From the NCBI RefSeq assembly GCF_003966655.1, contig NZ_AP018795.1:2559501-2623500 (forward strand): a DNA stretch of 64,000 bases, written 5' to 3'. Below the pieces are notes generated by a model that was given only the letters and a program-made list of their open reading frames with translations, had not been told where the DNA came from and did not search any database. The translations under genes were made by a program, and so were the position numbers. This document shows, in pieces, positions 47,874 to 54,667 of this stretch. This stretch comes from Acidithiobacillus ferridurans (lineage in GTDB: Bacteria; Pseudomonadota; Gammaproteobacteria; Acidithiobacillales; Acidithiobacillaceae). How positions within the stretch are numbered: the first letter of the stretch is position 1; each line of letters opens with the position of its first letter.

Positions 47874-48659
47874 TTACCCCTCCTTTCCTGTGTCTTCGGT
47901 CGGCACTCGGTCCATGTCCAAAATCATTTTGCACGCCATGGCCCACTTCGCCGCAGCCGCGTCTTTCGGGTCCAACTTCCAGACAGGCATTCCCTGCTTC
48001 AAAGCATTGGAGACCAGTTGTCGATTGGTCAGATGCACCGGCAATACATGTTGGCCAAATCCCGATTTGGTGATCGCGTCCACAACCATTTGCTGATTCG
48101 TGGAATTCAGCACGCGCTTGTTAATCACCAGGGACAGCCCGAGATCGACCTGCGAAGAGATTTCCCTCCAGACCTTGAGCAGCGACGTTAGCCCCTGCAA
48201 CGCCAATAAGTCCGGCTCCACGGGCGCTGCCAGCAATCCGCCGAGGTAAAGTGGGGCTTGCTGCAGAACGCCTGCGGCGGGTGGCGTATCAATTACCACC
48301 ACGTCAAAATCCATCTTCAGCAACCGACTCATGGCCGCCTGACCGGTTCGCAGCCCCTGCTTTTCAACGAGGTTTGCGTGCTGATGCCCTGGCAATATCT
48401 TGAGATTCCCAAACCGGGTATCCAGAAACCCCGGTTCCGCGTCCTCGTCCCATAGCTCGATGATCGATGGGCCGCCTTCAGGTGTATGTGGCTCGCCCGT
48501 CGTGATAAACGTTGCATTGCGTTGGCCGTCCATATCCACGAGTAGCGTTTTTTTTCTGGCCGCCATGGCCGCATAAGCGGCGATGTGAACAGCGAGGCTG
48601 GTTTTACCCACCCCGCCTTTCTGGTTTGTCACGGTAATGATCTGTGGTGCCATTTCCAA
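47874..48659 (-). CDS. parA: ParA/IncC-like partition ATPase
   Basis: A 261-residue Walker-type ATPase: IITVTNQKGGVGKTSLAVHI has the deviant Walker A (KGGVGKT), FDVVVIDTPPAAGVLQQAPL is Walker A' and B, and the ABC-like residues follow. No N-terminal helix-turn-helix is present, so it resembles the short IncC/type Ib ParA proteins that position plasmid DNA with ParB. It lies directly before parB (1-base gap) in one operon. Confidence 0.93.
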   Translation of the reverse strand: MEMAPQIITVTNQKGGVGKTSLAVHIAAYAAMAARKKTLLVDMDGQRNATFITTGEPHTPEGGPSIIELWDEDAEPGFLDTRFGNLKILPGHQHANLVEKQGLRTGQAAMSRLLKMDFDVVVIDTPPAAGVLQQAPLYLGGLLAAPVEPDLLALQGLTSLLKVWREISSQVDLGLSLVINKRVLNSTNQQMVVDAITKSGFGQHVLPVHLTNRQLVSNALKQGMPVWKLDPKDAAAAKWAMACKMILDMDRVPTEDTGKEG

Positions 48660-48701
48660 CTCCTAACCATAAATTAAGAACCTCAGAGAACCCTTTTTCT
48701 T

Positions 48702-48854
48702 TCAGGACGCGAAATGGTGTGGCAACCCACGCGCGGAGCGCGGCGAACACGCCAAAGACACGCAAAAGACCTCAAAGAATGTCAGCACGAGAACTGGCAG
48801 AACCATCACTGCAAATGCGACATAAAAAGCGACGTTAACCACGTGGACTACCAT
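48702..48854 (-). CDS. Possible 50-residue membrane peptide
   Basis: A short frame from ATG 48854 with one hydrophobic segment (NVAFYVAFAVMVLPVLVLTF). It overlaps the end of the preceding gene by 20 bases and lacks a strong ribosome site. It sits between that gene and parA. Included with low confidence as a candidate small gene. Confidence 0.3.
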   Translation of the reverse strand: MVVHVVNVAFYVAFAVMVLPVLVLTFFEVFCVSLACSPRSARGLPHHFAS

Positions 48855-49242
48855 CTCGTAGCGATTTCCGCCGCTCCTGCTCAGACAGTGGCGGGTACAA
48901 AATCCATGCATACCAATACAACATCGTATAGAGCACATCCGGCAGGCTGACGCCCTGCTGTTGGCTGACGACCACCAGGCGGTCGGCCAGTTCAGAAGGA
49001 AGCCGCACATGCACCGCTGCCCATTCTGGGTCTGCCGTGATCGGGCGGTGCCCGTCCCGCCACCGCAGCCCTTTTTCCCATGCTTCTTCAGCCAAAAAGC
49101 GCGTGGCACAATCATCAAAGGCTGCGCGCAAGGACATCCCCTGAACAAACGCCAGCGCCTGGATGTATAGGTGCATCTTCACGGGGATGACCGCCGAGTC
49201 ACCCCCGTAGGGCATTCCGTTAAAAAGCGATGATGTCAGCAT
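48835..49242 (-). CDS. Protein of unknown function upstream of parA
   Basis: A 135-residue protein with a segment WAAVHVRLPSELADRLVVVS followed by SLPDVLYTMLYWYAW; this strand-helix-helix order is like ribbon-helix-helix proteins, though at the C-terminal side. ATG 49242 follows GGGGAAAC, 30 bases after promoter-like copy 6. It is first in the leftward series leading to parA and parB. It may be a regulator of that operon; no family is recognised. Confidence 0.6.
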   Translation of the reverse strand: MLTSSLFNGMPYGGDSAVIPVKMHLYIQALAFVQGMSLRAAFDDCATRFLAEEAWEKGLRWRDGHRPITADPEWAAVHVRLPSELADRLVVVSQQQGVSLPDVLYTMLYWYAWILYPPLSEQERRKSLRDGSPRG

Positions 49243-49272
49243 GTTTCCCCGACGATTGAGCGTTTCGTGAAC

Positions 49273-49294
49273 GGGTATAGATCAGAGGCGGGTT
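49273..49294 (-). promoter_or_regulatory. Shared promoter-like element (copy 6, for the par-side operon)
   Basis: In gene direction AACCCGCCTC then TGATCTATACCC, ending 30 bases before the start at 49242. A perfect palindrome (49300-49314) is 5 bases upstream of it, overlapping where a -35 region would lie. Confidence 0.65.
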
Positions 49295-49299
49295 AAGTC

Positions 49300-49314
49300 G
49301 TCTACCCGGTAGAC
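49300..49314. repeat. 15-bp palindrome GTCTACCCGGTAGAC (perfect)
   Basis: Five bases upstream of promoter-like copy 6, in the same layout as at 46279-46320. Confidence 0.87.
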
Positions 49315-49329
49315 GATTTTTAGGAGAAG

Positions 49330-49346
49330 CGTTTTCTCGGAAGGGG
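49330..49346. repeat. Second-type repeat, degenerate (CGTTTTCTCGGAAG)
   Basis: Left arm CGTTTTC and centre match the CGTTTTCCCGGAAAACG palindrome of 54410-54426; the right arm is changed. It lies between two first-type palindromes. Confidence 0.45.
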
Positions 49347-49361
49347 TTTTTCAGGCAAGTC

Positions 49362-49376
49362 GTCTACCGGGTAGAC
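49362..49376. repeat. 15-bp palindrome GTCTACCGGGTAGAC (perfect)
   Basis: Sixty-two bases from its neighbour at 49300; the pair sits in the intergenic space between the par operon promoter and the brnT relic. Confidence 0.87.
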
Positions 49377-49453
49377 GATCATTTGAGGAAATCTCATGAG
49401 CCGCCAGGGCAGGGCTTGATGTAACCACAAAGCGCACCTACAACAGAGGCACG

Positions 49454-49733
49454 ATGGAATTTGAATGGGACGCCGACAAGGGCGGCACGAAACCTGAGAA
49501 AACACGGCGTTTCCTTCGAGGATGCCGAGCTTGTTTTTTACGACCAGGGGCGGATCGAAGCCTATGACGGACGTGAGGACTACGGGTAAGATCGTTGGGC
49601 CACGATTGGCCTTGCCTATTCCGCTGTCCTGTAGGTGGTTTACACCGTTCGACACGAGGACACCATCCGCCTTATTTCTGCGAGGAAAGCAAATGCCGAC
49701 GAAAGAAAGCAATATCGTGAAGCGAACTCTTGA
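49454..49733 (+). pseudogene. brnT: BrnT-type toxin gene, inactivated
   Basis: Starts MEFEWDADK as BrnT does. An extra A in the run at about 49497-49501 shifts the frame; after it, another frame gives HGVSFEDAELVFYDQGRIEA and YDGREDYG. Then in-frame stops follow: TAA where BrnT has Glu (DYG-stop-DRWATIGLAYSAVL) and TAG before VVYTVRHEDTIRLISARKAN. The original stop at 49731-49733 overlaps brnA, as in intact pairs. At least three independent lesions show the ribonuclease toxin is dead. Confidence 0.85.
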
Positions 49734-50013
49734 CCTCAAGAAGTCGCCGCAATTGAGCGCTGAACAGAAGGCGAGATTGGACGCTGTTGCCTCGATGCGG
49801 GACAAGCAAATCGACTACAGCGACGCTCCCGCTTTGCCTGATGCTGTCTGGATGAAGGCGGCAACGGAGTTGCCCCACACCAAAAAACAAATCACGCTTC
49901 GCATTGATGCCGAAGTGTTGGAGTTCTTCAAGCACACCGGCAAGCGGTATCAGTCGCGCATGAATGCCGTTCTGCGCTCCTATGTTGAGGCGCACAAGGC
50001 GCACGCGAAATAA
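49693..50013 (+). CDS. brnA: BrnA-type antitoxin (toxin partner decayed)
   Basis: A 106-residue protein with ribbon-helix-helix C-terminus typical of BrnA: the IDYSDAPALPDAVWMKA motif, then KKQITLRIDAEVLEFFKHTG and YQSRMNAVLRSYVEAH. BrnA neutralises BrnT and represses the pair's promoter. The frame is intact although brnT upstream is broken, so it may be an orphan antitoxin protecting against related elements or simply decaying more slowly. GAGGAAAGC precedes the ATG. Confidence 0.88.
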   Translation: MPTKESNIVKRTLDLKKSPQLSAEQKARLDAVASMRDKQIDYSDAPALPDAVWMKAATELPHTKKQITLRIDAEVLEFFKHTGKRYQSRMNAVLRSYVEAHKAHAK

Positions 50014-50021
50014 TGAGCCAT

Positions 50022-50633
50022 TTAATCGCCCTTATGGAGCCAGAACTGGCTTCCGTGTATCGTCCACCAAGGTGCCGCTCGTTGCAGAATGTGGGATTCG
50101 GCGACGGGTCCATAATAGCTCGAATCGAAAGCATAGTTCCCAGGCGCATAGAGCCACACTTGACCACGCTGCAGGTGATAGGTGCCGAACGGGTAATGGA
50201 TGATCTGGGCGTGATGATCGGGCGTCCAGCGGTTGACCCTTGAGTTCGGCAGCGTGTGGCCATCCACCTGGACCCCCGACCTTGATAATGCCACGGTTTG
50301 CCCTGGAACAGCGGCGATACTTTTTACCCACGGCTGCCCAGCCGGAAACCAGTGATCCTTTAATCCTTCCGCGACCGCCGCGTGATGGGTGGGGCCGGGA
50401 ATCTCGACCTCGACGAGCTCCCCGTCATGCAACGGATAGGGCGACCCGAGCAGTTTATAGATGCCGATGGGCTCGCAGGTCGAGTCATTGAAAACCAGAT
50501 GCGCGTATTGCATCCACAGTCCTATAGCAGCGGATAGTACCAAGACGCCGATGATCGCCCACAAGGTCCACCAGAGTAGGCGCTTGGAGAGGGAAACCAG
50601 TTTAACGTTCATATTACACGGCGCCGTTTTCAT
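50022..50633 (-). CDS. traF: TraF-type conjugation signal peptidase (S26)
   Basis: A 203-residue membrane-anchored serine peptidase: one N-terminal membrane segment (about residues 20-42), then NDSTCEPIGIYKLL with the catalytic serine region, PWVKSIAAVPGQTVAL with the catalytic lysine, and GQVWLYAPGNYAFDSSYYGP near the end. In RP4 TraF cleaves and cyclises the TrbC pilin, and its substrate here is the trbC product of the left arm. ATG 50612 is an alternative start just after the upstream stop. It ends 8 bases from brnA, convergently. Confidence 0.88.
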   Translation of the reverse strand: MKTAPCNMNVKLVSLSKRLLWWTLWAIIGVLVLSAAIGLWMQYAHLVFNDSTCEPIGIYKLLGSPYPLHDGELVEVEIPGPTHHAAVAEGLKDHWFPAGQPWVKSIAAVPGQTVALSRSGVQVDGHTLPNSRVNRWTPDHHAQIIHYPFGTYHLQRGQVWLYAPGNYAFDSSYYGPVAESHILQRAAPWWTIHGSQFWLHKGD

Positions 50634-51105
50634 GCTTCACCATGCGCTCCGGCAACAAGTCGAGAATGGCCATGGACGTGCGCCACGCCAGCGCATGGAC
50701 GTTCGTGTCCGACAACCGCTCGGTGATTTCCGTCCATTTTTCAGAAAATGGCAGACACATCGCTACTTGCGTTGCCGCCATTACCCCTTGTTTGTATCCG
50801 TCTGGAAAACCGTCTTCCATCAATGCGCCCGTGTGCGTCATTTCTTCGGCCCCGCGCTGATAGGCCTGAGCAATAGCCGCGTCGAGGTGCGCATCGTTCA
50901 TGCCGCGAGCTGCGATCTGTTCTAGCAGTGCAGGCATCACTTGATGGATCGCGAGATTCATCGCCTTGAGCCGTGCGGATTCTGACGGCTGCGAGGTGAT
51001 ATAAATGGATTCGGAAAATGCCTCATTCAAATGAGTGGCGATGACAATCATCAGGCTTTCCGCTACGCCATCTATTACTTCTCTATCCACTTCAGGTTGA
51101 TCCAT
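50614..51105 (-). CDS. Protein of unknown function upstream of traF
   Basis: A 163-residue helical, acidic protein with no membrane segment or recognised motif; notable is a DAAIAQAYQRGAEEMTHTGA stretch. GGAGGG precedes ATG 51105. Its end overlaps the traF start by 20 bases or abuts it, depending on the traF start, so the two are coupled. A conjugation accessory role is inferred from position. Confidence 0.6.
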   Translation of the reverse strand: MDQPEVDREVIDGVAESLMIVIATHLNEAFSESIYITSQPSESARLKAMNLAIHQVMPALLEQIAARGMNDAHLDAAIAQAYQRGAEEMTHTGALMEDGFPDGYKQGVMAATQVAMCLPFSEKWTEITERLSDTNVHALAWRTSMAILDLLPERMVKHENGAV

Positions 51106-51129
51106 GCCTGGCCCTCCAATAGCAATAAA

Positions 51130-51345
51130 TTAACGATGTTTACGAATATGCTTTGCATGACGGCTTTCCAGAAAAAGCCTTGCAGGTACAATCAAGAGTC
51201 GGAACGGCATAAAGAAAATCTGCTCGACATGGGTAACACCCCATAGCGCATACTCTCCTACCTTGCGCGGCCATGGCCTTGCAAAAAAGCCGATGAGCCA
51301 GGCGTCTAGCCGCAGGACGCTGGCGGCAACTTTCTCTTTAACCAT
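51130..51345 (-). CDS. Small basic membrane-associated protein
   Basis: A 71-residue protein from ATG 51345 (GGAGG 7 bases before). It is rich in aromatic and basic residues (WLIGFFARPWPRKVGEYALW and FFMPFRLLIVPARLF) and may lie on a membrane. It overlaps the preceding gene by 40 bases in another frame. No family recognised. Confidence 0.5.
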   Translation of the reverse strand: MVKEKVAASVLRLDAWLIGFFARPWPRKVGEYALWGVTHVEQIFFMPFRLLIVPARLFLESRHAKHIRKHR

Positions 51346-51515
51346 GCAACCTCCGGATTTTCGGTATTCTCCAGACAACAGGCTTCCCACAACTTTTCCG
51401 TTTCGACCGATTTCAGTACCCTACTGGGCAATTTTGAATCCAGTCGAAAGCAATACGGGCGGCGCTCGAATAGGCTGGATGCCTTACTGAAGTCATGCGC
51501 CTGCACTTCCGTCAT
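51306..51515 (-). CDS. Small protein of unknown function
   Basis: A 69-residue protein starting at ATG 51515, which overlaps the stop of the preceding gene (ATGA). It contains a LFERRPYCFRLDSKLPSRVL region and no recognised motif. The start/stop coupling supports it as part of the traB-to-traF series. Confidence 0.5.
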   Translation of the reverse strand: MTEVQAHDFSKASSLFERRPYCFRLDSKLPSRVLKSVETEKLWEACCLENTENPEVAWLKRKLPPASCG

Positions 51516-51775
51516 TCCGTAGCCCGACGCCGCAAAGCCGTGATCGCCTCCTCCAGAGAGGCTTCCAAAGTAGCAATGTGCTGTTCAGCCGGAATCCGCG
51601 AATAATCCGCAGAGAGCACCTTTTCCCATTTGGCAATCCGCTGTTGCACGGTGAGGGGACGGGCCAGGTGTGTCTTGAGCAGATCCTTGAGTCGTTCACG
51701 GCGCTTGTCATCCAGGGAATCCAGAACGGACTTCCAGGCAAGCAATGGATCGCAGGAATCTGATGGGTTTCCCAT
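51512..51775 (-). CDS. Small helical protein of unknown function
   Basis: An 87-residue, highly charged helical protein from ATG 51775 (GGAG upstream). It has coiled-coil character in KRRERLKDLLKTHL and EQHIATLEASLEEAITALRR. It is spaced 14 bases after the preceding gene and coupled by ATGA to the next one. Confidence 0.55.
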   Translation of the reverse strand: MGNPSDSCDPLLAWKSVLDSLDDKRRERLKDLLKTHLARPLTVQQRIAKWEKVLSADYSRIPAEQHIATLEASLEEAITALRRRATE

Positions 51776-51789
51776 GGAAACTCCTGCCT

Positions 51790-52098
51790 TCATAGGTCCC
51801 GCAGATGTCTATCGAACTGACGGCACATGCGACCAAGGCGGCTGTTGCTGGCCGCATATCTGGGCCTGTATTCCTCCACCATACGTTCCGCGCGTTCCGC
51901 CAGGTAATTTTCTCCCTGGCTGGACAGGACAGCCCGCTCTACCGCAGCTGCCGACACACCGAAGTGTTGCGACGCCCGCTGAAGCACTTTTCTTTTGGGC
52001 ATGTCCGTACTTACGAAGACCCAGCAGGCCCAGGCGCATGCGTTTGATAGAGCCATGGTTTTCGTCTGACCAGACTTCTTCATCCGTTCCCTCGTCAT
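51790..52098 (-). CDS. Small protein with possible helix-turn-helix
   Basis: A 102-residue basic protein. Its start ATG 52098 overlaps the traB stop (ATGA). KRKVLQRASQHFGVSAAAVE looks like a helix-turn-helix, and the C-terminus is rich in Arg. It may be a regulator or DNA-processing accessory of the tra series. No firm family. Confidence 0.55.
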   Translation of the reverse strand: MTRERMKKSGQTKTMALSNACAWACWVFVSTDMPKRKVLQRASQHFGVSAAAVERAVLSSQGENYLAERAERMVEEYRPRYAASNSRLGRMCRQFDRHLRDL

Positions 52099-53321
52099 TG
52101 ATTGACCGCAAACAACACCGGCGCTCCAAAAAACGCACCCCAAGCTTTCGCTGATGCGCGCTGAATGGCCGGAATGTCCGTCCCGCGCGCCCACCAGTCA
52201 TTGGCCGGGGCCAACAGGATTTGTATTCCTTGTGGGTATAGATCAAGGGCGGGCCAGATCAGCAGTTGCTCATAACAGATGAGGTATCCGGCTTTTTTAC
52301 CCGCTATCTCCGTCGTTTCCGGTTTCCCGGAAAACGGAGCCATTCGGAAGCTTCCGCGTGGGCGCCACGGGTGCCACATCGAGAAGGGCACAGGGATATG
52401 ATCCGGCAGCATCGTCTGGTGACCATTCTGGATTTTTACCAGCGCATCCATGTAACCTGTGCCACGCGGAACGGCGGTACCCAGCAGCACCGTTTGCTCC
52501 GGGTGTTTTGCGGTATATTGGATGACCGGACGCCAGATGGACCGCGTTCCCGGCAGCCAAGGTCCGGCTACGGTTTCTGGAAGCAAGACCACCTTATCGC
52601 CTGCGCGCAAATCCACCAGAACCTTCGGTGCCAGTTTCATCGACGCATCCACATAGGACAGGTCCGAGCGCAAGCGCTCCAGATTCGTGTTGATACCCAC
52701 CCAGCCAGCGGGAACCGTCTGCGATGGTGGCAACACGAAACACTGGTAGCCGCACAGATAGAAGACGCCCACACTCACAACAAACAATGCACGGCGCCCG
52801 TCACGACCCTGCTCGTCCACAACTTCATTACCGGCCCAACGCCCCAAGGCATAAATCATCCCGACCATCAGGAAAATACCAAACCATCCCTCCGGCAAAA
52901 CCCCGATCCACGGTGAGGTCCAGCCGATTACCCCAATGGGCGGCAAGACTGTCGAAACCGCAGAGGTGATGATGGTCGCAGCAACCGCACTAATACCGCC
53001 ACCGGTAAAGAGCGAAGCAATGCGTGAGTAAGCCAGATAGGGCAGGGCGAAAACCAGCGAAGACAACATCCAAAATCCCACCCCTTGAAGCAGCCCCGCG
53101 TGTGGGAAGAATACGGCGGTGCCGTGAATCAATCCGTAAGTGGTTGCCAAGTGGTAGCACAGCATCAGCAGGAATGGGTACAACCAATGCCGCTTGGCCA
53201 CGAGCGGCAAGCACAATAGTAAAAGCGGGGCTATCCAGATGGCGTTTGGCCATGCAAGGACACCTATTCCTGCGCCGATGGCGGGTATGGCGAGGGGGAA
53301 TAAGCGTGTGCGAAGTAACAT
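52095..53321 (-). CDS. traB: TraB-type conjugation protein (nitrilase superfamily)
   Basis: A 408-residue protein: about seven N-terminal hydrophobic segments followed by a carbon-nitrogen-hydrolase domain, the layout of apolipoprotein N-acyltransferase and plasmid TraB. Visible catalytic positions are Glu in VVLLPETVAGPWLPG and Cys in AGYLICYEQLLIWPAL. RP4-type TraB is a conjugation protein of unclear substrate. The gene has a shared promoter-like element and two palindromes upstream (53341-53431). It heads a series of overlapping small genes toward traF. Confidence 0.88.
   Translation of the reverse strand: MLLRTRLFPLAIPAIGAGIGVLAWPNAIWIAPLLLLCLPLVAKRHWLYPFLLMLCYHLATTYGLIHGTAVFFPHAGLLQGVGFWMLSSLVFALPYLAYSRIASLFTGGGISAVAATIITSAVSTVLPPIGVIGWTSPWIGVLPEGWFGIFLMVGMIYALGRWAGNEVVDEQGRDGRRALFVVSVGVFYLCGYQCFVLPPSQTVPAGWVGINTNLERLRSDLSYVDASMKLAPKVLVDLRAGDKVVLLPETVAGPWLPGTRSIWRPVIQYTAKHPEQTVLLGTAVPRGTGYMDALVKIQNGHQTMLPDHIPVPFSMWHPWRPRGSFRMAPFSGKPETTEIAGKKAGYLICYEQLLIWPALDLYPQGIQILLAPANDWWARGTDIPAIQRASAKAWGAFFGAPVLFAVNQ
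52234..52255 (-). promoter_or_regulatory. Copy of the shared promoter-like element inside traB
   Basis: In gene direction GGCCCGCCCT then TGATCTATACCC. It lies in the traB coding sequence about 135 bases upstream of the gene at 52098. It may be an internal promoter for the small genes downstream, or chance preserved by coding (ALDLYP). Confidence 0.4.
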
Positions 53322-53340
53322 GAGGAGTAATCTCCAGATC

Positions 53341-53355
53341 GTCTACCCGGTAGAC
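53341..53355. repeat. 15-bp palindrome GTCTACCCGGTAGAC (perfect)
   Basis: Between promoter-like copy 7 and the traB start, where a bound protein would block transcription. Confidence 0.87.
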
Positions 53356-53376
53356 GATGATTCATCTACCACGACG

Positions 53377-53399
53377 GGGTATAGATCAGGAATGGGTCA
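53377..53399 (-). promoter_or_regulatory. Shared promoter-like element (copy 7, for traB)
   Basis: In gene direction TGACCCATTCC then TGATCTATACCC, ending 55 bases before the traB ATG. Perfect palindromes lie on both sides (53341 and 53417). Confidence 0.63.
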
Positions 53400-53416
53400 G
53401 CAGACGAGATGGAATC

Positions 53417-53431
53417 GTCTACCGGGTAGAC
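53417..53431. repeat. 15-bp palindrome GTCTACCGGGTAGAC (perfect)
   Basis: Upstream of promoter-like copy 7 and also about 27 bases before the -35 of higBA, so it could affect both. Confidence 0.87.
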
Positions 53432-53457
53432 GATTGGAAAAGCATGGAAATAGAAGT

Positions 53458-53486
53458 TTGGCCTTTAGTAGTTTATGAACTACAAT
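53458..53486 (+). promoter_or_regulatory. higBA promoter with overlapping operator
   Basis: TTGGCC (53458-53463) and TACAAT (53481-53486) are 17 bases apart. The inverted repeat GTAGTT-TATG-AACTAC (53468-53483) covers the spacer and -10, a typical site for autorepression by the antitoxin. The predicted start of transcription is almost at the higB ATG, so the message may be leaderless. Confidence 0.55.
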
Positions 53487-53495
53487 CACCCTGCG

Positions 53496-53792
53496 ATGGT
53501 TGAGATCAAGCAGACAGAGACCTTCAGAAAATGGTGGATGAAGCTCAAAGATGAACGAGCTCGCGGTATCGTGGCCGGTCGTCTGGATCGGCTCGCTTAC
53601 GGCTTGATCGGCGACGCGGAGCCAGTGGGGGAGGGGGTAAGTGAGTTACGCATCCACTATGGCCCTGGATACCGTGTTTATTTTCAGCAACGGGGGAGCA
53701 TGATCATCGTCTTGCTCTGCGGTGGCAACAAGAGCACGCAAGCGAAGGACATCAAGGTGGCGAAGCGCCTGGCTGCTGAATGGAGTGAATGA
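53496..53792 (+). CDS. higB: HigB/RelE-type toxin (Gp49-like)
   Basis: A 98-residue toxin of the HigB/Gp49 addiction-module family: MVEIKQTETFRKWWMKLKDE at the start, the RIVAGRLDRLA-like helix, then VSELRIHYGPGYRVYFQQRG and IIVLLCGGNKSTQAKDIKVA. Such proteins cut mRNA on the ribosome. I prefer ATG 53496 over 53475 because the latter lies within the operator and the family begins at this residue. Toxin precedes antitoxin, as in HigBA. Confidence 0.9.
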   Translation: MVEIKQTETFRKWWMKLKDERARGIVAGRLDRLAYGLIGDAEPVGEGVSELRIHYGPGYRVYFQQRGSMIIVLLCGGNKSTQAKDIKVAKRLAAEWSE

Positions 53793-54091
53793 CCATGAGT
53801 GAAAAATTGTCTACTTTTGACCCTGCCGAAGGGCTGACATCAGACGCGGCCATCGCAGCCTTCATGGCCGATGCGTTTGAATCTGCAGACGCCGGCTACA
53901 TTGCGCACGCGCTGGGCGTCGTGGCCCGCGCCAAGGGAATGGCTCAGATCGCTGGGGAAACTGGTCTTTCTCGTGAACAGTTGTACCGCTCATTCAGCGA
54001 GCGCGGCAATCCGACGCTCAAGACCACGCTGGCAGTCATGAAGGTCCTGGGGATTGAACTTACGGCAAAAACGGGTTCACAGGGCCGATAA
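53789..54091 (+). CDS. higA: HigA-type antitoxin
   Basis: A 100-residue antitoxin: SDAAIAAFMADAFESADAGY, then a helix-turn-helix in MAQIAGETGLSREQLYRSFS and LKTTLAVMKVLGIELT, as in the HigA/antidote family paired with Gp49-like toxins. Its ATG overlaps the higB stop (ATGA). The pair would stabilise the element. Confidence 0.9.
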   Translation: MTMSEKLSTFDPAEGLTSDAAIAAFMADAFESADAGYIAHALGVVARAKGMAQIAGETGLSREQLYRSFSERGNPTLKTTLAVMKVLGIELTAKTGSQGR

Positions 54092-54120
54092 TGGCCGTCC
54101 ATATCGATAAGGAATAAAGC

Positions 54121-54135
54121 GCCTACCCGGCAGAT
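54121..54135. repeat. Degenerate backbone palindrome
   Basis: GCCTACCCGGCAGAT; left flank of structured element A, in the place that a perfect copy (55466) takes beside element B. Confidence 0.55.
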
Positions 54136-54149
54136 GATTGCCGTGAAGC

Positions 54150-54307
54150 GTTATCCCCGCAATCCACGGGCCGAAGCTCAGACAACGAAGCGGGGTCCAA
54201 CCGGACCCCCGGCGGCAGGCTGGGTTGTGGTCGGCAAGCCGGTACGTGTACCGGCTGGTTCGGCACATCCGAAGCCGTCCACACGACGGCGGAGCTGCGG
54301 AGATAAC
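54150..54307 (+). ncRNA. Structured element A (candidate RNA or folded DNA, 158 nt)
   Basis: Five or six stems nest without conflict: P1 54150-54160 with 54297-54307 (one mismatch); P2 CAATCCA 54160-54166 with TGGGTTG 54221-54227; an inner hairpin GGGGTCC-AACC-GGACCCC 54192-54209; P3 AGCCGGTA-CGTG-TACCGGCT 54237-54256; P4 TTCGG / CCGAA 54259-54273; P5 GCCGTC / GACGGC 54274-54290. Element B, 1.3 kb to the right, has the same layout with different bases in the stems. No open frame spans it. Strand is set to plus because most wobble pairs between the copies work only in that direction. Confidence 0.6.
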
Positions 54308-54380
54308 GCGGCCATATGTCCTGCGGGAGGAAAAGCGGGGATCATCTACTGGGGAAACGATTTTGTGAAGCCGGGGGGTC

Positions 54381-54395
54381 GTCTACTCGGTGGAC
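54381..54395. repeat. Degenerate backbone palindrome
   Basis: GTCTACTCGGTGGAC; right flank of structured element A, matching the position of the perfect copy at 55682 beside element B. Confidence 0.58.
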
Positions 54396-54409
54396 GGCAC
54401 CCATCGCGT

Positions 54410-54572
54410 CGTTTTCCCGGAAAACGGCATCGTCTTCCGAGAAAACGCTAATATTACCCCTTCTTTATCTTGCGTTACATATTTCGGTGTTTTTTGGCAT
54501 TTTCGTCTACCCGGTAGACGTTTTTTTGAAGCAGCATTTTCCCGGAAGACGCAGCCGTTTTCTCGGAAGAAG
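54410..54572. repeat. Cluster of a second palindrome type, CGTTTTCCCGGAAAACG
   Basis: One perfect 17-bp copy (54410-54426) and three imperfect ones: 54431-54447, 54537-54551 and 54556-54572. They alternate with first-type palindromes. They may be binding sites of another element-encoded protein or iteron-like units. A further look-alike at 49330 supports their belonging to the backbone. Confidence 0.55.
54505..54519. repeat. 15-bp palindrome GTCTACCCGGTAGAC (perfect)
   Basis: Inside the repeat-dense non-coding region, between the two pairs of second-type palindromes. Confidence 0.87.
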
Positions 54573-54588
54573 GTTTTTTTGGCGAATC

Positions 54589-54603
54589 GTCTACCCGGTA
54601 GAC
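54589..54603. repeat. 15-bp palindrome GTCTACCCGGTAGAC (perfect)
   Basis: Eighty-four bases from the copy at 54505 and sixty-four from the one at 54653, so three perfect sites lie roughly eight and six helical turns apart. Confidence 0.87.
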
Positions 54604-54652
54604 GATTTTACGGAGAAGCGGTCAGCGGGGAATTGCCATTGTGAGCGGAATC

Positions 54653-54667
54653 GTCTACCCGGTAGAC
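54653..54667. repeat. 15-bp palindrome GTCTACCCGGTAGAC (perfect)
   Basis: Overlaps the last codons of the membrane-protein gene (its final SSTG is read from this site). Confidence 0.87.

Larger units (their letters stand above)
54092..54652. other. Repeat-dense non-coding region, candidate origin or centromere
   Basis: About 560 bases without a gene, between higA and a convergent membrane-protein gene. It holds structured element A (54150-54307), backbone palindromes at 54121, 54381, 54505, 54589 and 54653, four copies of a second palindrome type (54410-54572), and an AT-rich stretch (54446-54500). This concentration of sites is what one expects of a replication origin, partition site or transfer origin; no replication gene is seen next to it. 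Confidence 0.6.
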
